A stretch of 64,000 nucleotides of DNA. It comes from Martelella sp. HB161492. GTDB lineage: Bacteria > Pseudomonadota > Alphaproteobacteria > Rhizobiales > Rhizobiaceae. Of this stretch, positions 57,280-64,000 are shown piece after piece. A model generated the notes under the pieces. It saw only the letters and a program-made list of their open reading frames with translations. It was not told the origin of the DNA and did no database searches. The DNA is taken from positions 124,001 through 188,000 of the forward strand of contig NZ_JAATVV010000009.1 in NCBI RefSeq assembly GCF_013184775.1, written 5' to 3'. Made by a program: the position numbers and the translations under genes. Position 1 is the first letter of the stretch. Each line of letters begins with the position of its first letter.

Positions 57280-58269
57280 TCAGCGGCGCTTGTGCGGCCC
57301 GGTATCGGCATCGCCCATGGCGGACTGGATGAAGGCGATGGATGCGTGGAGCTTCTCGGTTTCCCAGGCATTCAGCGTGACGGGCAACTGTTTCAGAATG
57401 CCTTCACGCCCGATCATGCAGGGCATGCTCAACGCGACATCGCCATCATGGCCGTACTGGCCGGCAAGTGTTGTTGACGCCGGATAGATGCTGCGCTCAT
57501 CCAGAAGCACGGCCCGCGCCATGGTGATCGCGGATTGTGCCACGCCCGCATTGGTCCAGCCCTTGCCGTTCAGGACGTCATAGGCGGCCGAGACGATTTT
57601 GGCCTTGACCACGTCTGGGTTGGAAATATCTGCATGCGGTTCGAGATAATCGTTCAGCCTGTCAAAGGGGATGCCGGCGACATTCACATGGCTCAGCACC
57701 GGGAAGGCCGTGCTGCCATGCTCGCCCATCATGAAACCGGTGACCGATTTCGGGTCGATCTGGTAGGTCTCGGCAATGAGTTTGCGCAGACGTGCCGAAT
57801 CCAGCATTGTGCCGGTGCCGAAGACCCGGCCTTTCGGATAGCCGAATTCGTTCTCGGCGATATAGACCATGGTGTCGAGCGGGTTGGTGATCAGAATGAC
57901 GATGGCATCGCGGGTATATTGGGTGATGCCGGTCATGACCTCGCGGATGACGGCGCAATTGGTTCTGGTCAGGGTGGAGCGGTCCGGTTCGCCCTTGGGA
58001 TCGTTCGGATCCGGAAACACGCTCGGGCCCGCCGCAACGATGATCACGTCGGCGTCGGCGCATTGCTCATAGCCGCCGGATGTGACAGTGACATTGGTCA
58101 TATAGGTCAGCGCGGTGGCCTGAGCCTGATCGAGCGCTTCGCCAAAGGCGACATCCTTCAAGATGTCGATCACGCCGATCTCGGCAAACAGACCAATTTT
58201 CATGGCATCGGCGAGGACATAGGAACCGACATGTCCAACACCGACGACGACGAGCTTGTTCTTGTGCAT
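57280..58269 (-). CDS. Lactate/malate dehydrogenase family protein
   Basis: A 329-residue NAD-dependent 2-hydroxyacid dehydrogenase. The Rossmann motif is KLVVVGVGHVGSYVLADAM near residue 5-23; the proton-relay Asp/His pair is in the segment starting MLDSARLRKLIA and in MMGEHGSTAFPVLSHV. The substrate-specificity loop (GEPDRSTLTRTN) is unlike both standard LDH and MDH, so the substrate is uncertain; L-lactate is more likely from the EHG context. A second ATG (58269) was preferred because GAAGAG lies 7 bases before it. It converges with ppx. Confidence 0.85.
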   Translation of the reverse strand: MHKNKLVVVGVGHVGSYVLADAMKIGLFAEIGVIDILKDVAFGEALDQAQATALTYMTNVTVTSGGYEQCADADVIIVAAGPSVFPDPNDPKGEPDRSTLTRTNCAVIREVMTGITQYTRDAIVILITNPLDTMVYIAENEFGYPKGRVFGTGTMLDSARLRKLIAETYQIDPKSVTGFMMGEHGSTAFPVLSHVNVAGIPFDRLNDYLEPHADISNPDVVKAKIVSAAYDVLNGKGWTNAGVAQSAITMARAVLLDERSIYPASTTLAGQYGHDGDVALSMPCMIGREGILKQLPVTLNAWETEKLHASIAFIQSAMGDADTGPHKRR

Positions 58270-58585
58270 CATTTTCTCTTCATGTTCTTGTCTGGCGCAG
58301 CCCGGCGGCACACGCTCCACCGCGCGACGGGCTTACAGCCATTGCTGCCTTGAGGCAGGCTGATTGTTCTTCAGGAACTGACGGGTGGGCGAATGCCATC
58401 CGGGCCTGATGATCAGGTCGGGGAGACGCTAGCACGAAGCGTTCCTGACAACATTGATTTTCAGGAAGTTATCGGCGTCATTGCGCATTCACATCGGAGA
58501 ATTGGCGTCGACGCCAACGGGCAATCTTGTCTGGATGCAATCCTTGCGCGATAATCGGTTACCGACGGACGGGGAGGCGCTGTTC

Positions 58586-59173
58586 ATGTCTGACACGAAT
58601 GCCAGAATCGAGGCCTTTTATGCAGAGCCCGGACACTGGATGCAGGAAGCTCTGGCGCTCCGCGCCATTCTGCGCGAAACGCCGCTGGCTGAAGATTTCA
58701 AGTGGTCCAAGCCCTGCTACACGCTGGAGGGGGCCAATATCGCCGCCGTCTGGCGCATGAAGGAGGCCTGCACCCTGTCCTTTTTCAATGGTGTTCTGCT
58801 CGATGATGAGGCCGGACTTCTGGTGGCCGCCGGTGAAAATTCGCGCTTCATGCGCATGATCCGCTTCGTCTCGGTCGGCGAAATCGAAAGGCGCAGGAAT
58901 GTGCTGCTGGCCTATATCGCCGCGGCCATTGACAACGAGAAATCCGGACGAAAGGCGGATATCCCGAAAGCCGAAATCCATAGACCCGCGGAACTTCTGG
59001 CGGTACTGGCCAGCGATCCGGCGCTGGAACAGGCTTTCGAGGCGCTGACGCCGGGCCGGCAGCGCGGGTATTGCCTGCATTTTGCACAAGCCAAAAACGC
59101 CGCTACCCGGCTTTCGCGCATTGAGCGGAGCCGCTCCGCCATTCTGGCGGGCAAGGGGATGCATGACCGGTGA
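58586..59173 (+). CDS. YdeI/OmdA-family protein with DUF1801 domain
   Basis: A 195-residue protein. The first 120 residues match the DUF1801 fold (YdhG-like: LRETPLAEDFKWSKPCYTLE, CTLSFFNGVLLDDEAGLLV) and the C-terminal part resembles the bacteriocin-protection YdeI/OmpD-associated segment (LEQAFEALTPGRQRGYCLHF, AKNAATRLSRIERSRSAIL). The function is unknown. GGGGAGG precedes the ATG at 58586; a longer reading lacks homology. It lies divergently from the LDH-family gene. Confidence 0.82.
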   Translation: MSDTNARIEAFYAEPGHWMQEALALRAILRETPLAEDFKWSKPCYTLEGANIAAVWRMKEACTLSFFNGVLLDDEAGLLVAAGENSRFMRMIRFVSVGEIERRRNVLLAYIAAAIDNEKSGRKADIPKAEIHRPAELLAVLASDPALEQAFEALTPGRQRGYCLHFAQAKNAATRLSRIERSRSAILAGKGMHDR

Positions 59174-59203
59174 TGGCCGCCGATGCGTAGATTCAATAAG
59201 ATA

Positions 59204-59236
59204 GAGCACTGTGTGTCCAAAAGGACGCACGGTGCT
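59204..59236. terminator. Bidirectional terminator between convergent genes
   Basis: A 14-bp stem with two T-G pairs, AGCACTGTGTGTCC against GGACGCACGGTGCT, and a four-A loop, between the stop codons of the DUF1801 gene and sqdC. Confidence 0.75.
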
Positions 59237-60130
59237 TTAGGCTGCAGTTCGCGAAACCAGCTTTGCAAGCGTCTCGTAAAACAGGCCGTAGCCCCCCGTT
59301 CGCCAGCCGAGCGCATTGAGCCGGGTCGTTGTCATCAGGCTTACAGTGTCATGGGCGGCGCGTGCGGGCAGGGGATGCGGGCAGGCGGTGGCCGCCTTCA
59401 GCGGCGCCAGAATGGCATGGGTGTCGGTGACGATATCCGTGGCGTTGAAGGAGAGGCCTGAGACCTTGTGCTGCGGCGCGGACGCCAGAAGCAGGGCCGC
59501 CTTTGCCAGATCCTGGCCATGCACTTCGCTCGCGGCCCGTGAAGCGATCATTTCACCGGCAAGGTAACTGGCGAAGAGTCCGTCCCATTTGTTCGGGCTG
59601 AGCTGACCATAGACCCCGGTTGCCCGGAGGCTTGCGGTGACGAATTGTGGTGTTGCGAGAGCGGAAAGCGCCTGCTCTGCCTGATATTTGACCTGACCGT
59701 AAAGGCTGGTCGGCGCCGGAACGAGCATGTCATCAAGTTCTGTGCCGGGGGCAAAACCGTCATAGACGGCGCGGCTTGACAAAAACAGGCAGCGCTGAAC
59801 ACCCGCGGCGCGGGCAGCTTCGAACAGGGCGATGCTGCCATCGAGATTGGCGCGGATGAAACCCGCCGGGTCATCGCCTTCGCCGCCGCGATAACGGCCC
59901 GGCTGGTGCAGAAAGGCGGCATGAACGAAGATATCCACGCCATCGAAGAGGCCATCTGGATCGCGGTCGGGATCCAGAATGAGCGGGCGGTAGGCGAGCG
60001 GGGCTGCGAACATCTCCGGCGGCGGCGGCGTTCGGCCGGCCACGCTCACGCCGTGACCGCTGGCGCGAAAACCGTCCACCAGATAGCGGCCGACAAGGCC
60101 GGTGCCGCCGGAAATGAGAACATGCGTCAT
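59237..60130 (-). CDS. sqdC: NAD-dependent epimerase/dehydratase SqdC-like (sulfolipid operon)
   Basis: A 297-residue extended SDR. It opens MTHVLISGGTGLVGRYLVDG with the nucleotide-binding GGTGLVG, and carries the catalytic Ser/Tyr-x3-Lys region as LFLSSRAVYDG and SLYGQVKYQAEQAL. As third gene of the sqdB-sqdD-sqdC order seen in Sinorhizobium it fits SqdC, a reductase-like protein of sulfoquinovosyl diacylglycerol synthesis whose step is not fully defined. Its ATG overlaps the sqdD stop by 4 bp. Confidence 0.82.
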   Translation of the reverse strand: MTHVLISGGTGLVGRYLVDGFRASGHGVSVAGRTPPPPEMFAAPLAYRPLILDPDRDPDGLFDGVDIFVHAAFLHQPGRYRGGEGDDPAGFIRANLDGSIALFEAARAAGVQRCLFLSSRAVYDGFAPGTELDDMLVPAPTSLYGQVKYQAEQALSALATPQFVTASLRATGVYGQLSPNKWDGLFASYLAGEMIASRAASEVHGQDLAKAALLLASAPQHKVSGLSFNATDIVTDTHAILAPLKAATACPHPLPARAAHDTVSLMTTTRLNALGWRTGGYGLFYETLAKLVSRTAA

Positions 60131-60987
60131 GGCGTTTCAGGGTTTTTGAGGCTGGCAATCTCCGGAATGTCCTCACCGTCGAAATAGGCCCACCACAGAT
60201 CAATCAGCGGCTTGAGCTGTTCGGCACGGGGATGGTCGTCTTCCCAGGGCTTCTCATACTGATAATGCAGCACGCCGATTTCGTCCCAGCGCCACAGCGC
60301 CGGCAGGTTGAACCAGACATATTGCAGCATGTTCATGAACACAGGCAGGCCGTGCCAGTCGGGAAAGAATTCCTGCAGGAAGGTCTGATCGGTGCGCCGC
60401 CAGAAGGCATCCGGCGCATCAAGGACCTCCAGCATGAGGTTGAAGGTCTCAAGATCCGGCCGGGCGACGAAGACACCGGAATTCAGCCGGTGGAAATCGG
60501 CGACCGTTTCATAGACATTCGGTGCGGCCGAGAATTCCGGGTAGAAGAACAGCTTGTCGATATTCTTCAGCACCAGCGCATCGGCATCAATGAAGACGCA
60601 GGCGTGATATTCGGTGAGCTGCCAGAGCCGCAGCTTGCAGAAATTGTCGAGCGGCGTGTGGAAGTCCGGTTTGCGCCCCTTGGTGAAGGGGGCGTTGTCA
60701 TGGACCTTCTTGCGCGCGTGGCGCTCGTTGAAACCATCGGAAAGCGGCAGGTGATCGACGGCGATCATCCGGCAACCGATGATTTCCAGCTGCTCCAGTG
60801 CCGCGTCCGGCGTGCCGCCGGTATAGAGCACCACGATATCAGCAGGCGTTCCCGAGAGCTGCAGCGAGCGGGCAAGCGCCAGTGCGCCCATGGCATAATC
60901 GCTGTTGGTGACCAGCGTGACATAGGCAAAGGCATATCCGGCATCCGCGCTGCGGCGGATGCCATTTTCACTATCGGCTTTGATCAT
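60127..60987 (-). CDS. sqdD: Glycosyltransferase family 8, SqdD-like
   Basis: A 286-residue glycogenin-type GT8 enzyme. The N-terminal YVTLVTNSDYAMGALALARS is the family opening, and the metal/nucleotide-sugar motif DAD is in CVFIDADALVLKNIDKLFFY; FHRLNSGVFVARPD follows and a conserved His is in the C-terminal IGVLHYQYEKPWEDD. In Rhodobacter and Sinorhizobium, SqdD is the proposed sulfoquinovosyltransferase that moves the sulfosugar to diacylglycerol. It starts 4 bp after sqdB and overlaps sqdC. Confidence 0.85.
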   Translation of the reverse strand: MIKADSENGIRRSADAGYAFAYVTLVTNSDYAMGALALARSLQLSGTPADIVVLYTGGTPDAALEQLEIIGCRMIAVDHLPLSDGFNERHARKKVHDNAPFTKGRKPDFHTPLDNFCKLRLWQLTEYHACVFIDADALVLKNIDKLFFYPEFSAAPNVYETVADFHRLNSGVFVARPDLETFNLMLEVLDAPDAFWRRTDQTFLQEFFPDWHGLPVFMNMLQYVWFNLPALWRWDEIGVLHYQYEKPWEDDHPRAEQLKPLIDLWWAYFDGEDIPEIASLKNPETP

Positions 60988-60991
60988 GGTG

Positions 60992-62212
60992 TCAGGAAAC
61001 GGATTTCAGCGACTTGCCTTCGGGATCGCGATTGATCGTCTTGGCAATGTCCTTGGTCCATGCCGAGACGGCCGGAACACGCTTGCGATCAACGCGGTAG
61101 GCGAATTTCTTGGCGATATCAACGATCTCACCCAGAAGCCCTTCCTTCAGTGTGATCGGGTTGAGGCCAAGGCCGATGAACTTGTCATTCTTGACGATCA
61201 GATCGTTTTCAGCCGCTTCCTTGCGCGGATTGGGCAGCCAGGCGATTTCGACACCGGTCATCTCCGAGATCATCTTGGCCAGATCGCGCACGCGGTGGGT
61301 TTCGGTCATCTGGTTGAAGATCTCGACGCGGGAATTGCGGGCCGGCGGGTTCTTGAGCGCCAGCTCGATGCAGCGGACCGAATCCTGAATATGGATGAAG
61401 GCGCGCGTCTGGCCGCCCACGCCATGCACTGTCAGCGGATAGCCGATCGCGGCCTGGATCAGGAAGCGGTTCAGAACCGTGCCATAATCGCCGTCATAGT
61501 CGAAGCGGTTGATCAGCTGCGGATGGCGCTTGGTCTGTTCCGTATGCGTGCCCCAGACGATGCCCTGATGCAGATCGGTGATCCGCATGCCATCATTCTT
61601 GGCGTAGAAGGCAAACAGCAGCTGATCGAGGCACTTGGTCATGTGGTAGATCGAGCCGGGATTGGAAGGGTAGAGGATTTCCTGGCCAACGGTGTCGCCG
61701 TTGACGGCCTCGAACTGCACCGGCAGATAACCCTCCGGGATCGCCGCACCGACGGTCGAATAGCCGTAGACGCCCATCGTGCCGAGATGGATGAGGTGGG
61801 CATCAAGCCCGATTTCGACCAGTGCATTGAGCAGATTGTGGGTGGCGTTGACGTTGTTGTTGACCGTGTAATTCTTGTGGCGGTCGGTCTTCATCGAATA
61901 GGGCGCGGCGCGCTGCTCGGCGAAATGAATGATCGCGTCGGGACGTTCGTCTGCAAGCCACTGCTTCAGGATCTCATAGTCTTCGGCAAGGTCGATCAGA
62001 TGGAAGTGAATGCGCCGTCCGGTCTCGGCATGCCAGATGCGGGTGCGCTCCTGGATCGAATCCATCGGCGTCAGCGACTGCACGCCGAGCTCGGTATCGA
62101 TCCAGCGCCGCGACAGATTGTCGATGATGTGGATTTCGTGGCCGGCATCCGACAGATGAAGCGATGTCGGCCAGCCGATGAAGCCGTCGCCGCCCATAAC
62201 CGCAATTTTCAT
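60992..62212 (-). CDS. sqdB: UDP-sulfoquinovose synthase SqdB
   Basis: A 406-residue SDR that makes UDP-sulfoquinovose from UDP-glucose and sulfite, committing to the anionic sulfolipid SQDG. The NAD-binding motif is AVMGGDGFIGWPTSLHL; the diagnostic ligands include AEQRAAPYSMKTDRHKN, HLGTMGVYGYS and YHMTKCLDQLLF with the catalytic Tyr-x3-Lys (YHMTK), and GIVWGTHTEQTKRHPQLINR. Length matches plant SQD1 and bacterial SqdB cores. It heads the operon. The leader 62213-62300 has a TTGCAT element but no full PHO box that I can identify. Other open frames in 62213-62590 look spurious. Confidence 0.95.
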   Translation of the reverse strand: MKIAVMGGDGFIGWPTSLHLSDAGHEIHIIDNLSRRWIDTELGVQSLTPMDSIQERTRIWHAETGRRIHFHLIDLAEDYEILKQWLADERPDAIIHFAEQRAAPYSMKTDRHKNYTVNNNVNATHNLLNALVEIGLDAHLIHLGTMGVYGYSTVGAAIPEGYLPVQFEAVNGDTVGQEILYPSNPGSIYHMTKCLDQLLFAFYAKNDGMRITDLHQGIVWGTHTEQTKRHPQLINRFDYDGDYGTVLNRFLIQAAIGYPLTVHGVGGQTRAFIHIQDSVRCIELALKNPPARNSRVEIFNQMTETHRVRDLAKMISEMTGVEIAWLPNPRKEAAENDLIVKNDKFIGLGLNPITLKEGLLGEIVDIAKKFAYRVDRKRVPAVSAWTKDIAKTINRDPEGKSLKSVS

Positions 62213-62590
62213 GGATTAACTCCCGTCCGATTCAAATACAGATGTGCCTAAGGTCTGCATTAGTATGACACGAATGCAATGATTTTGTTACGGGCTATCG
62301 CAAGAGGAGACAATGCGCGGCCTGTGCCGTGCGTCGCGAGGATGGTGCCTAAGGCGGATCCGTCAATGTCGGTTCCGTTGATGTCATCATCGTCGATAGG
62401 AACCCTAGACACCTTTGGCGCCGTCGAAAGAGGCACCTGCCTTGCCCGCATGGGACGCTGCCGCAGATTGCGTCGATGGGGGAGAGGTTTCGACATGGTC
62501 TGAAAGCCGGATGTGGTTCATTGCCTTGCAATTGCCTATGCTGTCTGGCATCGCCGGTTTCGAGCCGGCGGCGATGAAGACAGGATGAGA

Positions 62591-63070
62591 ATGAGCATGA
62601 CCGAAGACATCACAGATAATGAACTTTCCGCAGCGTTCGGCGGACGTCTCGAGAACGGACTTCATCGCCTCATGCAACGGGTTTACTATGAGGATACCGA
62701 TTTTTCCGGTGTGGTTTACCACGCGCGTTACCTGCAATTTCTGGAGCGCGGACGGACGGAGTTTCTGCGTTGCCTCGGCGTTGGCCAGGCAAAGCTCAGG
62801 GAGATCGATGAAGAGGGGCTGGCCTTTGCCGTGCACCACATGGACATCACCTTCAAATGGCCCGCACGGATGGACGACATTCTCGAGATCCGCACGACCA
62901 CAAGAAGGACCACTGGCGCGCGCATGGTGCTCGATCAGGAGATCCGGGCCAATGGTGTGACCCTCATTCTGGCGATCGTCACCGTTGTGGCTGTCAACGC
63001 GAAGGGCAGGGCGCGCCGGCTGCCGGATGACCTTGCCGCGACCATGGCGCGGGGTGCAGGCCTTGATTAA
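62591..63070 (+). CDS. ybgC: YbgC-type acyl-CoA thioesterase (Tol-Pal associated)
   Basis: A 159-residue hot-dog fold thioesterase. The active-site motif YYEDTDFSGVVYHARYLQFLERGR near residue 32-55, with its catalytic Asp, is diagnostic, here split as YYEDTDFSGVVYHARYLQ and FLERGR. Family members hydrolyse short acyl-CoA or acyl-ACP and lie at the head of tol-pal operons. The ATG at 62591 has AGGA five bases before it. tolQ follows 309 bp downstream; that gap shows no gene and probably carries a tolQ promoter. Confidence 0.92.
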   Translation: MSMTEDITDNELSAAFGGRLENGLHRLMQRVYYEDTDFSGVVYHARYLQFLERGRTEFLRCLGVGQAKLREIDEEGLAFAVHHMDITFKWPARMDDILEIRTTTRRTTGARMVLDQEIRANGVTLILAIVTVVAVNAKGRARRLPDDLAATMARGAGLD

Positions 63071-63379
63071 ACATGAGTATTATGTGAAGGATTTTTTGCC
63101 TTGAGTCTCGGGCATGAAATGCCAGAATCACGGAATGCCGTGGACGGATTCACGTCGCGGCGGTGCAACAAAGTAATGATCCCTTAACCATAATGTAGTT
63201 TTATGGTGAATACGGGATTTGCCGGCCTTGTGCCTCCCTTTCACCACGATTCCGGTGAAAGAAGGTCTGAGAAACTGGGCAATCCGGTACATGCCGGGTT
63301 TCCGGCCCGGACTTGCAGGCGACCTTAAACTGTACCCACGCCCGGGTGAACGGGCTTCATATCAAGGACTTGGATTTAA

Positions 63380-64000
63380 ATGGAACAGCTTGGGTTGGAC
63401 GCGACGACGGCGAATATCGGCCTTTTGGCGCTCTTCTGGCAGGCGGGGCTGATCGTCAAGATCGTGATGCTGGGACTGATCGCAGCGTCGATCTGGACAT
63501 GGGCGATCGTGATCGAGAAATTCATCGCCTATAACAAGGAAAAACGCGCCTATAACCAGTTTGAAGATGCATTCTGGTCAGGAAATTCGCTGGAAAAGCT
63601 CTACGGCAGCCTGGCCGAACGCAAGACCAGCGGCATGGCTGCTATCTTTGTTTCGGCCATGCGCGAATGGAAGAAATCCTTTGAGCGCGGCGCACGGGCG
63701 CCGGTCGGTCTTCAGATGCGTGTCGAAAAGGCGATGGACGTGTCCATTCAGCGCGAAAGCGAAACGCTTGAAGCGCGGCTTGGCTTTCTCGCCAGTGTCG
63801 GATCGGCGGCGCCATTCATCGGCCTGTTCGGCACGGTTGTCGGCATCATGACGTCGTTTCAGGCGATCGCCGGGTCGAAGTCGACCAATCTCGCCGTTGT
63901 CGCACCGGGTATCGCCGAGGCATTGCTGGCCACCGCGATCGGCCTTGTCGCCGCTATTCCGGCGGTCATTGCCTATAACAAATTCTCAAGTGATGCCGGC
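63380..64000 (+). CDS. tolQ: TolQ, N-terminal 207 residues (runs off the window)
   Basis: The start of an inner-membrane protein of the Tol-Pal cell-envelope system, which with TolR uses the proton gradient to energise TolA. The frame reads MEQLGLDATTANIGLLALFW and has TM1 at about residues 18-40 (IVKIVMLGLIAASIWTWAIV), a cytosolic region (EKLYGSLAERKTSGMAAIF), and the family's conserved GLFGTVVGIMTSFQAI, then APGIAEALLATAIGLVAAIP in TM2-TM3. ExbB is the alternative, but the position after ybgC supports TolQ. Confidence 0.93.
   Translation, partial: MEQLGLDATTANIGLLALFWQAGLIVKIVMLGLIAASIWTWAIVIEKFIAYNKEKRAYNQFEDAFWSGNSLEKLYGSLAERKTSGMAAIFVSAMREWKKSFERGARAPVGLQMRVEKAMDVSIQRESETLEARLGFLASVGSAAPFIGLFGTVVGIMTSFQAIAGSKSTNLAVVAPGIAEALLATAIGLVAAIPAVIAYNKFSSDAG

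Noticed and set aside
62213-62300. A PHO box ahead of sqdB
   Set aside because: Only one GTGTCAT-like half-site is visible; the second CTGTCAT repeat at 11-bp spacing is absent, so I do not call it.
62260-62503. Overlapping open frames on both strands between sqdB and ybgC
   Set aside because: Both are rich in Arg and Pro with no domain or ribosome site, typical of random frames in GC-rich DNA.

Overview
The window is an ordinary, gene-dense stretch of chromosome from an alphaproteobacterium of the order Rhizobiales (Hyphomicrobiales), most like the Rhizobiaceae or a close relative. The evidence is gene order and protein type: lrp / trxB / lsrB (vtlR) with a tandem pair of AbcR-like small RNAs, followed by sugar-transferase genes and greA; sqdB-sqdD-sqdC; ybgC-tolQ; dnaG-rpoD; purM-purN next to a PerM-type permease, hdaA and ppk-ppx; and an alphaproteobacterial CarB of about 1160 residues. 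The DNA is GC-rich. I saw no rRNA or tRNA gene, CRISPR array, prophage or transposase gene. Layout from left to right: 1-8.0 kb holds the start of prs, a lipoprotein gene, an apparent lgt-midA-pgeF-M24 operon on the minus strand, then ubiK, a YbjN gene, proC and csaA on the plus strand. 8.0-21.5 kb holds a MarR/OmpR/histidine-kinase operon, an MBL-fold hydrolase, a cold-shock gene, a DMT transporter, a DUF1176 protein, aspartate aminotransferase, a GluR0-like ligand-gated potassium channel, a LysR/dehydrogenase divergent pair and a ChaA calcium/proton antiporter. 21.5-30 kb holds an old yellow enzyme, the two tandem small RNAs, lsrB, trxB, lrp, three glycosyltransferases likely to act on surface polysaccharide, and greA. 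30-42 kb holds a permease with a His-rich tail, creatinase, carB, a 40-codon small-protein gene, a GST, a MATE exporter and carA. 42-53 kb holds yqeY, dnaG, rpoD, a TetR-controlled HXXEE membrane protein, purN/purM, a PerM-type permease and hdaA. 53-64 kb holds ppk-ppx, an LDH/MDH-family dehydrogenase, the sqdBDC sulfolipid operon, ybgC and the start of tolQ. Several genes work as units: carA and carB make carbamoyl phosphate, although they lie about 3.7 kb apart; purM/purN are two steps of purine synthesis; ppk/ppx make and degrade polyphosphate; sqdB/sqdD/sqdC make the membrane sulfolipid; dnaG and rpoD are neighbours as in the macromolecular-synthesis operon. Two pieces of non-coding structure stand out. 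First, two minus-strand small RNAs of about 110-117 nt, each with a clear promoter and intrinsic terminator, lie just downstream of lsrB. Second, four copies of a palindromic mosaic element of 170-260 bp lie in intergenic gaps. Each copy is bracketed by a direct repeat of a locus-specific terminator hairpin, as if the element had entered a transcription terminator and duplicated it.
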